DNA of 41,810 nucleotides from positions 1 to 41,810 of the forward strand of contig JAYZDF010000067.1 in NCBI GenBank assembly GCA_036337945.1. The letters run 5' to 3'. The position numbers and the translations under genes are program-made. The notes beneath the pieces are model-generated. The model was not told where the DNA came from. It ran no database searches and was given only the letters and a program-made list of their open reading frames with translations. The stretch's first letter is position 1; each line of letters opens with the position of its first letter. Source of the stretch: JAYZDF01 sp036337945 (lineage in GTDB: Bacteria > Myxococcota > Kuafuiibacteriia > Kuafuiibacteriales > Kuafuiibacteriaceae). This document shows, piece by piece, positions 27,401 to 34,683 of the stretch.

Positions 27401-28536
27401 AGGTTTACTGTGACGTCGTATTCGGCGGGTCTGAAAATAGCTTCCACATTTTTATTCGAGTCCATTGTTAGTGTGCAGCTGCCGATTCCAGAACAATCGC
27501 CTGTCCAGCTTTCGTGTTCGAAACCTTCATCCTCAAGAGTTGTGAGAGTGATTTCGGTTCCTGCTGGTAGTTCTAACGCGCAGTCCGTCTCTGTTGTCGA
27601 ACAATTGATTCCTGCAGGACTCGAAATGATCGCTCCTGCGCCCGTGATGGAAGCAGTCAGTGTAAATGTCTGAGTGCTGAACTCAGCACTGATGCTCGAG
27701 TAGTCTTCATTCAGCGTTATTCGGCACTCTTCAAGACCTGCACATTCACCCGACCATCCAGTAAAAGTTGAACCAGCCGCGGGTTCTGCTCGCAGCGCAA
27801 GAATTTGGCCACGCGGGAAATTTGCCTTGCAGGTTGGCCCACAATCAATGGCCGCCGGTAAAGAGATCACTCGTCCTACGCCGTTCCCTGTTTTCCCAAT
27901 CTCAATTGAAACGGAGTCTGGCTCAAAAGATGCTGAAATTCTTCGATCCTGAGTCATTGATACGACACATTCGCCTTGCCCTACGCAATCACCTTTCCAT
28001 TCGGCTAAGCGTGAGCCTTGCATCGGCGCTGCATGGACTCGAATGCGTCGACCATAGGGTAGAGAAGCTTTGCATGATGTGTCGTCGCTAATGTTCTCTG
28101 AGCAGTTTATCGTCGTACCTTGAACGGTTATGCGACCCATATCTGGTTGCTCGACGGAGACTTGGAGGAATTGCTGACGTGGGTTAAAGTTCGCGGTCAC
28201 GCTTCGGTCTTCGGACATCGTCAGAATACACCTGCGTCTTTGGGAGTCGCTGATAGTAGAATTTTGTGTTGCGCAGTCTTCACCCCATTCACTGAACTCG
28301 AAACCTGCAAGAGGTGTCGCAATCAGTTCAATCACTCGACCCACAGGGAATACCTCGTCGCAGTTATCCGGACAGATAATCCCGTCGCTTCCGATAATCC
28401 CGACAAATCCAGATTCTTCTGAATTATTTGTGACCCGAAGATGAGCACCTTCAACCGCAGTGAGATCACACGCAGTCAGAACAACCAGCCCAACGATACT
28501 TAGGCACACTAATGTTAGGGATATACGTGACGACAT
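24430..28536 (-). CDS. Modular lipoprotein: six InlB-like repeats, two SUMF/FGE-like domains, kelch repeats
   Basis: A 1368-residue lipoprotein with signal ending LTAC (Cys23). Residues about 30-525 are six repeats of about 80 residues with the pattern INC...C...FPxGxxIxLxAxPxxGSxFxGWxGxCxGxxxCxxxMxxDxxVxAxF, like the divergent InlB B-repeat family. Residues about 535-780 and 785-1035 are two SUMF1/FGE-type domains (FTMGS, EVTHGEW, FRLPTAAEWEYAAR, GLYDMNGNVREW, LGFRP). Each keeps QCR near its end but lacks the second Cys of the catalytic pair of true formylglycine-generating enzyme, so a binding rather than oxidase role is likely. Residues about 1050-1368 are kelch repeats (VLIIGG, VLVWGGG, WLIWGG, IMVLGG), probably a propeller. 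Likely surface-exposed recognition protein; operon with the small Cys-rich lipoprotein. Confidence 0.92.
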   Translation of the reverse strand: MSSRISLTLVCLSIVGLVVLTACDLTAVEGAHLRVTNNSEESGFVGIIGSDGIICPDNCDEVFPVGRVIELIATPLAGFEFSEWGEDCATQNSTISDSQRRRCILTMSEDRSVTANFNPRQQFLQVSVEQPDMGRITVQGTTINCSENISDDTSCKASLPYGRRIRVHAAPMQGSRLAEWKGDCVGQGECVVSMTQDRRISASFEPDSVSIEIGKTGNGVGRVISLPAAIDCGPTCKANFPRGQILALRAEPAAGSTFTGWSGECAGLEECRITLNEDYSSISAEFSTQTFTLTASITGAGAIISSPAGINCSTTETDCALELPAGTEITLTTLEDEGFEHESWTGDCSGIGSCTLTMDSNKNVEAIFRPAEYDVTVNLVGPGRGNIVSQPNGIDCPSECVRSFPHGTQVTLIAQDEPGSIFAGWTGACAGSEECVLSLTNFETVVARFEIERHTLYVTSRGLGSGRITSVPATIDCPGNCSVELDHQQTIELIAEPLAGSRFIGWEGICIGQAPCIITAESSGTVVAVFESTYELITVSEFTMGSTVGAAGAQTNEQPPADIALTGNFFMKNTEVTHGEWEKLMGQSPSSFPGCGPACPIETVSYFEAAEYLNRLSDRHQLPRCYSIDGSNVEFAGVHCLGFRLPTAAEWEYAARANSLLAYSDAPNESTSNLCEPDTNLEPRGWYCNNSSLRIHDVAQKQPNQFGLYDMNGNVREWTETNFDPNYYATLFGRTVDPTGVNATALKEIRGGGWNSAALQCRNAAREGLPVSSRSNDLGFRPVRRSFVKIDAGVYQMGSEPNEPFSLSNERPKRSVFHPRPIYVGPNEITQGEYTSLSGVNPSAFQECGGACPAEQVTFDEFVQYTNQLSIQASLQPCYVLRNGSWEYANDTCTGYRLLTESEWERAARGNTKTAIFTGSIGTSTCSEPSTDSAGWYCGNSEQKTHPVGEKTANEFGLYDAVGNVQEFVFDYYSSSYYNQNINIDPKGPISGTTRIARGGHYDSIASQCRHALRREVLPQSRSAFTGSRISRTACTLSPYQPSATTNAPASGRTESVAVFDGHKVLIIGGIGTSSTNTVLAFDPIENKWTDINMSGAPILSRVGHGAIFTGKDVLVWGGGNTSTGVGAVYSPALDEWRAMNQGLRAPDTRSDFAHVWTGTEWLIWGGRDSQSTMADGALYSPDSDSWHRMRRSSLGSRYGAAAVKTSTGIMVLGGLDGSSRPLSDYAFYKPSTNTWSKIGNMPQCSGRVDAVVIDEHVLVVSEAGWCQYDIQQNRWSVIPARPNQRILFSPGEGVFTSNGTELLVYGGSISNTDGVLDSFEPITQQWRTPSNGSPQVSALQSVGIWTGCRLFIWSDVANRNSGLLIGN
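26950..28460 (-). repeat. Six tandem InlB-like Cys-paired repeats within the modular lipoprotein
   Basis: Six units counted by eye, each with Cys near the start (INC or DC), a second Cys before FPxG, and two more flanking the GW/EW strand (GxCxGxxxC). The spacing suggests two disulfides per repeat, which fits an extracytoplasmic location. Repeats are diverged, without near-identical DNA copies. Confidence 0.75.
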
Positions 28537-28608
28537 GATGAAGTAGAGACGGCGAATACGAGACTACCTGAAAAAAAAGTTGCATTCACCCTTCAGACTT
28601 CACGGAAA

Positions 28609-29388
28609 GTGCCGAACAGCCAATTGATGGTCACGTCTGTTCGAGGAGCGAGAGGGTCGGAAACTCGTCGAATCGTTAAGGTGATTGATTCTCGTCGCGC
28701 CGTTGACCGAATAGAGCGAGTACTTACCCCCGATCGTGCGACAATTTCTAATGAAGGTCGAAAACGGTGGTCTCAACAACGTAGAGCTGCTGCGAGGCAG
28801 AACCGAAATACGCGGAGGGGAAGAGATTTTGAGTTGAACCGACGTGGATTGGGCAAAACCTTTAGGGTTTGGCCCGGCCGACGCAAGGCTCAGTCTGAAC
28901 CGCATACCGTAGCTAGCGTACAGCAGCACGTCGCGGAAGGTGGGAAGGTTTCTGGGCAGATAAAATTCGACTACCCCATTCAAGTAGGCGGTCAACCCCG
29001 CCTAGTAGAAGGCGTTCTCAGGTTCGAGGCTGATGTTGAAAGCGGACGCCCAGTGGTCACCATACCATTAGACGAGAATATTTCATTTTCAGGCGGTCTC
29101 AACACGGTCTATCGAGTTCCGGATAGTACCGAAGTGAATTTGTTGTCTCAGGTCGCGGCGAACCAAGACGAGGAAACAACTGAGCTAGGTACCCATAAGC
29201 ACCTGAAAGTACTGAAAAAAAATAACACAGCGAATGCATCGTCCACTCCACATCAGAAAGGAGCATCGGTGGTTCAAGGCCTTCGAGTCTCAAAGTTCTT
29301 GCGCAAATTTGCGCTGCAATCATACTCAACTTACGCGGCGAATGATAATTCCAGCCGAACAACACGGAGGTTTGTCGCCACAATCTAG
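28609..29388 (+). CDS. Uncharacterised basic protein
   Basis: A 780-base frame from GTG 28609 (CGGAAA just upstream) encodes 259 residues; ATG 28627 is an alternative start. The first 100 residues are unusually Arg-rich (RRIVK, RRAVDRIERV, QNRNTRRGRD, PGRRK). The middle (GGKVSGQIKFDYPIQVGG to NISFSGGLNTVYRV) looks like a beta-rich domain, and the end is Ser/Thr/Asn-rich. There is no signal peptide or membrane helix. Many codons begin with G and the frame is uninterrupted, which supports coding. The opposite strand also has frames of 94 and 131 residues, so some doubt remains. I do not recognise the family. It diverges from the modular lipoprotein gene across 72 bases. Confidence 0.5.
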   Translation: MPNSQLMVTSVRGARGSETRRIVKVIDSRRAVDRIERVLTPDRATISNEGRKRWSQQRRAAARQNRNTRRGRDFELNRRGLGKTFRVWPGRRKAQSEPHTVASVQQHVAEGGKVSGQIKFDYPIQVGGQPRLVEGVLRFEADVESGRPVVTIPLDENISFSGGLNTVYRVPDSTEVNLLSQVAANQDEETTELGTHKHLKVLKKNNTANASSTPHQKGASVVQGLRVSKFLRKFALQSYSTYAANDNSSRTTRRFVATI

Positions 29389-29730
29389 TGTGATTGAAAC
29401 ATTATGATATCGGGTTCTCCGCATATCGAACAAAAAAGCTCGCTCTTTCGCCCAATGCATAAAAAACATGGGGTCTTGCTATTGACTCAAGAGTGATAAA
29501 GACGACCTATAGTGCCCAGTGAACCATTTTGGTTCCAAAGTGAGCACTGTGCGGATACGTTTGTTTCCATCGACCGAAAAAAGGTCAATCAGTGCGTGAC
29601 GTACATCACTCGATCGGATACGATGCTCACGTAGCGACGTACTTTGGTTGGGCGGTGTGCCGCTTGAGAAGACTGTAAACAGCCGTTCTCACACGAGGGA
29701 CCACGATGGAGTATTTCGCAACAGGTACTG
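29389..29730. other. 342-base intergenic region with inverted repeats
   Basis: No convincing gene is seen here. It contains TTGACT at 29482 and TATAGT at 29508; these resemble -35 and -10 elements but are 20 bases apart, which is longer than usual. Downstream lie the perfect inverted repeat GAACCA/TGGTTC (29521-29535), GACC/GGTC (29572-29586) and two copies of GACGTAC (about 29598 and 29636). A structured leader of about 200 bases for the gene at 29731 is possible. Confidence 0.4.
29521..29535 (+). promoter_or_regulatory. Inverted repeat GAACCA-TTT-TGGTTC, possible operator or leader hairpin
   Basis: Perfect six-base arms around TTT, eight bases after a possible -10 element (TATAGT, 29508). 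The location near a predicted transcription start fits an operator or a 5'-leader hairpin; nothing in the sequence chooses between them. Confidence 0.3.
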
Positions 29731-30531
29731 ATGGATAAGCGCGAATCGCAGCCATCAATACAAAAGGGACGTAAACCGAAGATGGCCGGACTTCAAGAAG
29801 CAGTTGCACAAATCGACGAGGCAGCTGATCCCAATGAACCAGAAGGAGCGGTAACTATGCTTCGCGAGGCTCAAATCAGACCCGAGAGTGCAAAACTTAC
29901 GCAAGCGCCTACATCACGTCCACGTTCTTCCATCCATGACTCAACTCCGCCTGCCCGTATGGATTCAGGTCTTTTCGAATCCGCAATTCCTACTCGTGTG
30001 TACCGGATCGAAGGTTATGGCCCAACCCGTTGGGGTATGAGTGCTAGCGAAGTACAACATGTATGTCCCGGTGCCCAAGCGGTCACCCCTGAAAGACTCG
30101 AAGAACGTAAACGGGTCGCAAAGCTTCCCGCAGAGGTCACGTACCTTTTGGCTGACGACCGACTCTATGCAGCATCCATTACGTTCCGTTCCTCTTTAGA
30201 CACCGGCATGGAGTACATTGCGAAGTTTAAGAATCTTCGTCGGTTACTTTCTAAAAAGTATGGTGAACCCATCGACTCGAAAACGACCTTTAATGCATGG
30301 CGTTCTTGTAACTCAGGCTTTGTCCTAGAGCATTCGAGCTATCATGGTGTTTTGGTCGAATCGGGACGAATGCAAATGAGCTGCGCTTGGGAAGTCGCTG
30401 AGACAAAAGTCTGGATGTATCTTGGCTGCAAAAAAACCCGTCAACCGACAATCACGATTGAATACGAATCGACTCATCTAAAAGAAGAAACAGTTCAGCT
30501 TGAAGAAGAGCAGCTTCTCGAAGACCTTTGA
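29731..30531 (+). CDS. Uncharacterised protein with a GxTRWGMSxxEV-type domain
   Basis: A 266-residue soluble protein. The first 90 residues are polar and Pro/Ser/Ala-rich, probably unstructured. Residues about 92-230 form one domain beginning YRIEGYGPTRWGMSASEV, followed by a helix, the strands VTYLLADDRLYAASITF, a helix YIAKFKNLRRLLSKKYGEP, and Cys-containing strands (RSCNSGFVL, MQMSCAWEV, MYLGCKK). The WGMSxxEV start followed by a KYGEP helix and short strands is a pattern I associate with uncharacterised domains in deltaproteobacterial proteins. The last 20 residues are Glu-rich. It lies 123 bases upstream of the Ser/Thr kinase gene on the same strand, so a link to that kinase is possible but not shown. 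Confidence 0.8.
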   Translation: MDKRESQPSIQKGRKPKMAGLQEAVAQIDEAADPNEPEGAVTMLREAQIRPESAKLTQAPTSRPRSSIHDSTPPARMDSGLFESAIPTRVYRIEGYGPTRWGMSASEVQHVCPGAQAVTPERLEERKRVAKLPAEVTYLLADDRLYAASITFRSSLDTGMEYIAKFKNLRRLLSKKYGEPIDSKTTFNAWRSCNSGFVLEHSSYHGVLVESGRMQMSCAWEVAETKVWMYLGCKKTRQPTITIEYESTHLKEETVQLEEEQLLEDL

Positions 30532-30539
30532 TTCAAAAA

Positions 30540-30562
30540 ACATAGCGCACTATGCTCTATGT
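30540..30562 (+). terminator. Weak hairpin after the WGMS-domain gene
   Basis: ACATAG and CTATGT pair around an 11-base loop nine bases after the stop of the gene ending at 30531. The stem is AT-rich and no T-run follows, so termination is uncertain and read-through into the kinase gene is plausible. Confidence 0.25.
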
Positions 30563-30654
30563 CACCCAACATACAGTTATCCATTAGAGTAAGTTCAAAG
30601 TCCTGACTGGCTATTGAAATCGTTTGAAACTGTCTGCGAAGGAAGATCGGTAAG

Positions 30655-32832
30655 ATGGAACAATTCGGAAGATATCAACTCCTGCATCAACTCGCGGTCG
30701 GTGGAATGGGGGAAATTTTTCTCGCGCGTTCATCTAGTATTAGTGGTTTCTCAAAAAACCTGGTCATCAAACGAATTCGTCCCGAAATGACATCGAACGT
30801 TCGATTGATCTCCATGTTTCTTAATGAAGCTCAAGTTTCGATTTCGCTTTCTCATCAAAACGTCATCCAGGTCTTCGACTTTGGGCAGTGCGACGAAACA
30901 TATTTTTTGGCGATGGAACATGTTCACGGATGTGACCTAATTCAGCTCCTTAACCTTGAAAATGTTCTTGGCCGCGGTCTTTCGCCTGGGCTTGCTTTAT
31001 ATATTATGTCGGAAGTCTGCCGCGGTCTTGATTATGCGCATACCTCCATAGGTCCAAATGGACAGCCATTAAATCTAATTCATAGAGATATGAGCCCAGA
31101 CAATATTATGCTCTCGAAAGACGGCGGTGTAAAAATTGCTGACTTTGGAATCTCAAATTTCGCGGACAAACTATCCGAACAAAAATCAAAGAAAATTGAA
31201 GGCAAGATTCCATACATGGCACCTGAGCAGGCGAGGGGGGAACCGACGGACGCACGTTCTGATGTTTTTGCTTGCGGGTTGGTGCTCTGGGAACTCTTAA
31301 CAGGCGAACAAGCTCATCCCGGTGAAATTGACCGTGACATGCTGCTGCGGGTTCAGAACGGTCAAATTCAAAAGCCGAGTCGTCATAATCGTAAAGTTAC
31401 CCGTCGCTTGGACAAGGTTGTGATGACCGCTCTTCATCCTGAACCACGAAAAAGATTTCAAACTGCGAGAGAATTTGGTGATGCTCTACGAAGTTTACTT
31501 ACAAAAAAATACGATAATTGCGGAAGCCATGACTTGAGATTATTTTTGACCGAAAACAGAGCGGAACTTGGAATAATTGATCTTTCTGAAGTATGCCCAG
31601 CCGACGAAGCCGTATCCGTCAGCCCGTCTTTCCTTCAGGCGAGTGACGAACTCGAATCATTTGAGTATCCAGATCAAGCAAAGGGCATCGTTCGGGATTT
31701 CTGTAAGTCGCCCGATCTTAATCGATTGGTTGAACTTGCAGCCTTTATGGAAAATAGTGGCGACCTTCCTGCGGCCAGAGCGACTTACCGAATTGCTGTT
31801 TTAAAGTTTGCGCAACAAGGTATGTTTGCTCAAGCTCTGAGCTTATCTATCCGGGCACACCAACTAATGCCTGAAGATGAAACATTCCTTGAGGAGATGG
31901 CGTTACTCACCTCCTTTATTGGCTATTCTAATCAAAGACTCATTCCACACTTCTTTCGGGACTCTACCGGCTTTTCGGAATTACTTAGCTATGTCGTAGT
32001 CGCGAGCCTCAGCCAAATCGCAACATCAGTAGTTCCTTGCCCCTGGCTTTCGACCCTGTCACCATCTGCCTTCGCTCAACTCATTCGCTTAGCGAAGGTA
32101 CAGCAGTATTCGATGACAGACCCCATCATCAGCCAAGGTGAAACAGGGGACAGCATGTTTCTTATCGTAAAGGGACGAACGCTTGTTCATACCTTATCGT
32201 CGTCCGGTGAAAAAATATTTCTCGCTTCGCTTGCGGAAGGTGAATACTTCGGTGAGCAGGGATTTTTTGGAACGTCTGTTCGTAACGCGACTGTTGAAGC
32301 TATGGAATCTGTTGAGGTTATCGAATTTGACCGAACACTCATGAGAAACGTTATTCAAACAAATCCGAAGGCCGAAGCAACTTTGATAGAACTCTACAAA
32401 GCACGAGTAGTCGACGGTATTCTTGCCCGTTCAGAAGTTTTTAGTGTCTTGTCAGCAGAAAGCAGAAAGAACTTACTTACTCAACTCGATGATTTATCAG
32501 TCCCGGCCGGCGAGATCTTTATTACGCAAGGCGAACTCAGCCGAGAAGCGTATATTGTGAAGAGTGGTCACGCCGAGATTTACACCCAACAAGAAGGCGA
32601 AGAAGTTCGCATCGCCGAGCTTGGTCCAGGAACAATCATTGGCGAAGTTGCTGCGCTTGCCAAAATACCTCGAACAGCAACGGTTCGAGCGACCGAGTCG
32701 ATGGAGTTGTTTCGCATTACCGAGGAGATGATGGAAAGAATGAAAGAATCCTCTCCTCAGCTTATAAGAAAGATTGATACGCTTGCTGGTAACAGGCAGC
32801 AGTCAATGTCTGAAATAAAGATTGAAGGATAA
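30655..32832 (+). CDS. Ser/Thr protein kinase with two cyclic-nucleotide-binding domains
   Basis: A 725-residue cytoplasmic protein. Residues about 7-285 are a complete Hanks-type kinase: glycine loop VGGMGE, Lys39 in VIKRI, Glu58, catalytic Asp145 in HRDMSPDN, DFG at 163-165 and APE at 189-191. HRDMSPDN is the variant common in Myxococcota. A helical, TPR-like linker (about 355-420) follows. Two cNMP-binding domains lie at about 470-585 and 590-715; each keeps the phosphate-cassette Glu and Arg (Glu534/Arg543; Glu664/Arg673), the second as GEVAALAKIPRTATV. Kinase and tandem regulatory domains on one chain resemble eukaryotic PKG in reversed order. Activity is expected to respond to cAMP, cGMP or another nucleotide, by analogy. 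No membrane helix is present. AAGGAAG upstream of ATG 30655 is a good though slightly distant ribosome binding site. Confidence 0.93.
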   Translation: MEQFGRYQLLHQLAVGGMGEIFLARSSSISGFSKNLVIKRIRPEMTSNVRLISMFLNEAQVSISLSHQNVIQVFDFGQCDETYFLAMEHVHGCDLIQLLNLENVLGRGLSPGLALYIMSEVCRGLDYAHTSIGPNGQPLNLIHRDMSPDNIMLSKDGGVKIADFGISNFADKLSEQKSKKIEGKIPYMAPEQARGEPTDARSDVFACGLVLWELLTGEQAHPGEIDRDMLLRVQNGQIQKPSRHNRKVTRRLDKVVMTALHPEPRKRFQTAREFGDALRSLLTKKYDNCGSHDLRLFLTENRAELGIIDLSEVCPADEAVSVSPSFLQASDELESFEYPDQAKGIVRDFCKSPDLNRLVELAAFMENSGDLPAARATYRIAVLKFAQQGMFAQALSLSIRAHQLMPEDETFLEEMALLTSFIGYSNQRLIPHFFRDSTGFSELLSYVVVASLSQIATSVVPCPWLSTLSPSAFAQLIRLAKVQQYSMTDPIISQGETGDSMFLIVKGRTLVHTLSSSGEKIFLASLAEGEYFGEQGFFGTSVRNATVEAMESVEVIEFDRTLMRNVIQTNPKAEATLIELYKARVVDGILARSEVFSVLSAESRKNLLTQLDDLSVPAGEIFITQGELSREAYIVKSGHAEIYTQQEGEEVRIAELGPGTIIGEVAALAKIPRTATVRATESMELFRITEEMMERMKESSPQLIRKIDTLAGNRQQSMSEIKIEG

Positions 32833-32859
32833 GAACCTATAATTTGTCTAAGGTATGTT

Positions 32860-32874
32860 CTCAACGAAATTGAG
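32860..32874. terminator. Short hairpin between convergent kinase and acyl-CoA synthetase genes
   Basis: CTCAA-CGAAA-TTGAG is a five-base-pair inverted repeat in the 58-base gap between two converging genes. It could act on either strand, but the stem is short; on the minus strand the gene ends before it, at 32891. T-rich DNA flanks it only loosely. Confidence 0.25.
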
Positions 32875-32890
32875 GCTAAATAATTAACGA

Positions 32891-34657
32891 TCAATCATAC
32901 ATTTTTTCTATTTCATCACTGTATTTTTCATTTACGACCCGACGTTTGAGCTTCATCGTTGGGGTCAGCTCTCCGCTTTCTGGCGTGAATTCGGTCTGAA
33001 TTACAGTCCATTTTTTTATTGTTTGAACTCGAGCGAGTTTTTCGTTCACCTCGTTAATCTGGCTTTGCAAAAATGAGCTAAATCCTTCGCACGCTGCTGC
33101 AGTTGGGACGTCTGTCGCGTTACTTCCGGCTTTTTCAAGTTCAGTGAGGAGATTTTCAGCATCGAGAGTGAGTAAGGCGCTCAGATATTTTCGGCGGTCT
33201 CCAATGACGACAGCTTGAGCGACCACCGGAATAGATTTCAAGGCGGCTTCGATCAGCTGTGGCGCAATATTTTCTCCTCCAGCTGTAATGATAAGTTCTT
33301 TTTTTCTATCCGTGATTTGTAAGAAACCATCTTCATCGATTGTTCCTATGTCTCCAGAATGAAGCCAGCCTTCTTGATCTAGAGCACTCGCTGTCGCTTC
33401 CGGATTTTTCATGTAACCAGCGAATACATGCGGTCCGCGCATACAGACCTCTCCGTCTTCTGCAATGCGGATTTCCGTACCGGGAAGAGCGAAGCCTGCT
33501 TTACCTGTTTTGAATCTTTCAGGCGTTGAGACTGTGGCTGGGCCTGTACACTCGCTCATTCCATAGACCTCCATCAGGGGGATATCGAGGCTAAGAAAAA
33601 ACTCAAGAGTGTCTTTCGAAATTGGTGCCGCAGACGTCACCATGATTCGACAACGGTCAAGGCCCAATTTCTCACGAACCTTCGAAAAAACTAATTTGTG
33701 GGCTAGCGGATAAAGTAGTGGCCGATTTTCGCCCGCCTGTATCGCATAACCGGTTTTTAGGCCTATATCTCTGGCCCAAGCAGCGATCTTCTTTTTTATA
33801 TTCGAGTTTTGAGCGCCAGCCGCCATCATCTTCGCCTGAATTTTTTCCCATACCCGAGGCACACCAAGAAAGTAGTTGGGACGTATCTCTCGAAGGTTGT
33901 CACCGAGTTTCTCCAGGCTTTCTGCGAAGGCTACTGAACCGCCAGTGAGCATTGGACCGTGTATTGAAAGCATTTGTTCAGCGACATGGCTAAGTGGTAA
34001 ATATGTAATACCGCAATCGCCCTCTCGCATGTCTACACAATCAACGCCCGCTTGTGCAGTCCAAGTTGCGTTATTGTGCGTAATCATGACTGCTTTCGGA
34101 TCGCCAGTTGTTCCTGATGTATAAATGAGGGTGCAGGTATCCTCCAGCTTTTGATTTTTCATCCGCTCATTGAGCTCAGAGTCATTTTGCTCAGCAGCAA
34201 GTCGTTTTAGATCACTCCACGAATAAACATCATCAGAACTATCTTCGCCATACATCAAGACAATTGCTTTGAGGTGAGGAAGTTGGTCCTGAATTTTTTT
34301 GAACTTCGCCAATTGAGCTGCATCTTCAACAACTGCAATTTGCGCCTCGCAGTGGTGCGCAATGTATTGACACTGCTCGGCGCTATTCGTTGTATAGATC
34401 CCTGCCGGAATGCCACCTGCAAAGATTGCCCCTACGTCCGCGTAGAACCACTGAGGACAATTATACCCGATTATCGCGACGCCTTTGCCTGGCTCCAAAC
34501 CCATTTTGATCAGTGCTTTGGCTGTAGTGAGTACATGATTTTCGTATTCTGCCCCTGAAATATCTTGCCATTTTCCATTGATCTTATGCTTCAAGGCGAT
34601 GTCATTAGCGTACCTTTGCGCGGCAGTTTTGAAGGTTTCAATAACGGTTTTGCTCAT
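32891..34657 (-). CDS. Long-chain acyl-CoA synthetase, bubblegum (ACSBG) type
   Basis: A 588-residue AMP-binding enzyme that activates fatty acids with ATP and CoA to acyl-CoA via an acyl-AMP intermediate. Visible family motifs: YTSGTTGDPK at 179-188, LPLSHVAEQ, VYGMSECTGP, GWLHSGDIG and DRKKELIITAGGENIAP. The AGGENIAP and SECTGP forms match ACSBG/bubblegum synthetases better than FadD. Length is normal for bacterial members and no membrane segment is evident. It lies 26 bases downstream of xdhB on the same strand and probably belongs to that transcript, although fatty acid activation has no obvious tie to purine oxidation. Substrate chain length cannot be read from the sequence. Confidence 0.93.
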   Translation of the reverse strand: MSKTVIETFKTAAQRYANDIALKHKINGKWQDISGAEYENHVLTTAKALIKMGLEPGKGVAIIGYNCPQWFYADVGAIFAGGIPAGIYTTNSAEQCQYIAHHCEAQIAVVEDAAQLAKFKKIQDQLPHLKAIVLMYGEDSSDDVYSWSDLKRLAAEQNDSELNERMKNQKLEDTCTLIYTSGTTGDPKAVMITHNNATWTAQAGVDCVDMREGDCGITYLPLSHVAEQMLSIHGPMLTGGSVAFAESLEKLGDNLREIRPNYFLGVPRVWEKIQAKMMAAGAQNSNIKKKIAAWARDIGLKTGYAIQAGENRPLLYPLAHKLVFSKVREKLGLDRCRIMVTSAAPISKDTLEFFLSLDIPLMEVYGMSECTGPATVSTPERFKTGKAGFALPGTEIRIAEDGEVCMRGPHVFAGYMKNPEATASALDQEGWLHSGDIGTIDEDGFLQITDRKKELIITAGGENIAPQLIEAALKSIPVVAQAVVIGDRRKYLSALLTLDAENLLTELEKAGSNATDVPTAAACEGFSSFLQSQINEVNEKLARVQTIKKWTVIQTEFTPESGELTPTMKLKRRVVNEKYSDEIEKMYD

Positions 34658-34683
34658 TTAGAATTCCTGATTTCTTGTTCGTG

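Noticed and set aside
24430..28536. Functional formylglycine-generating enzyme (sulfatase activation)
   Set aside because: Both SUMF domains lack the second active-site Cys and no sulfatase gene is in the window.
28600..29383. Minus-strand frames of 131 and 94 residues opposite the basic protein
   Set aside because: They are shorter, Ser/Pro/Arg-rich like typical shadow frames, and neither has a recognisable domain, although the plus-strand gene itself is not certain.
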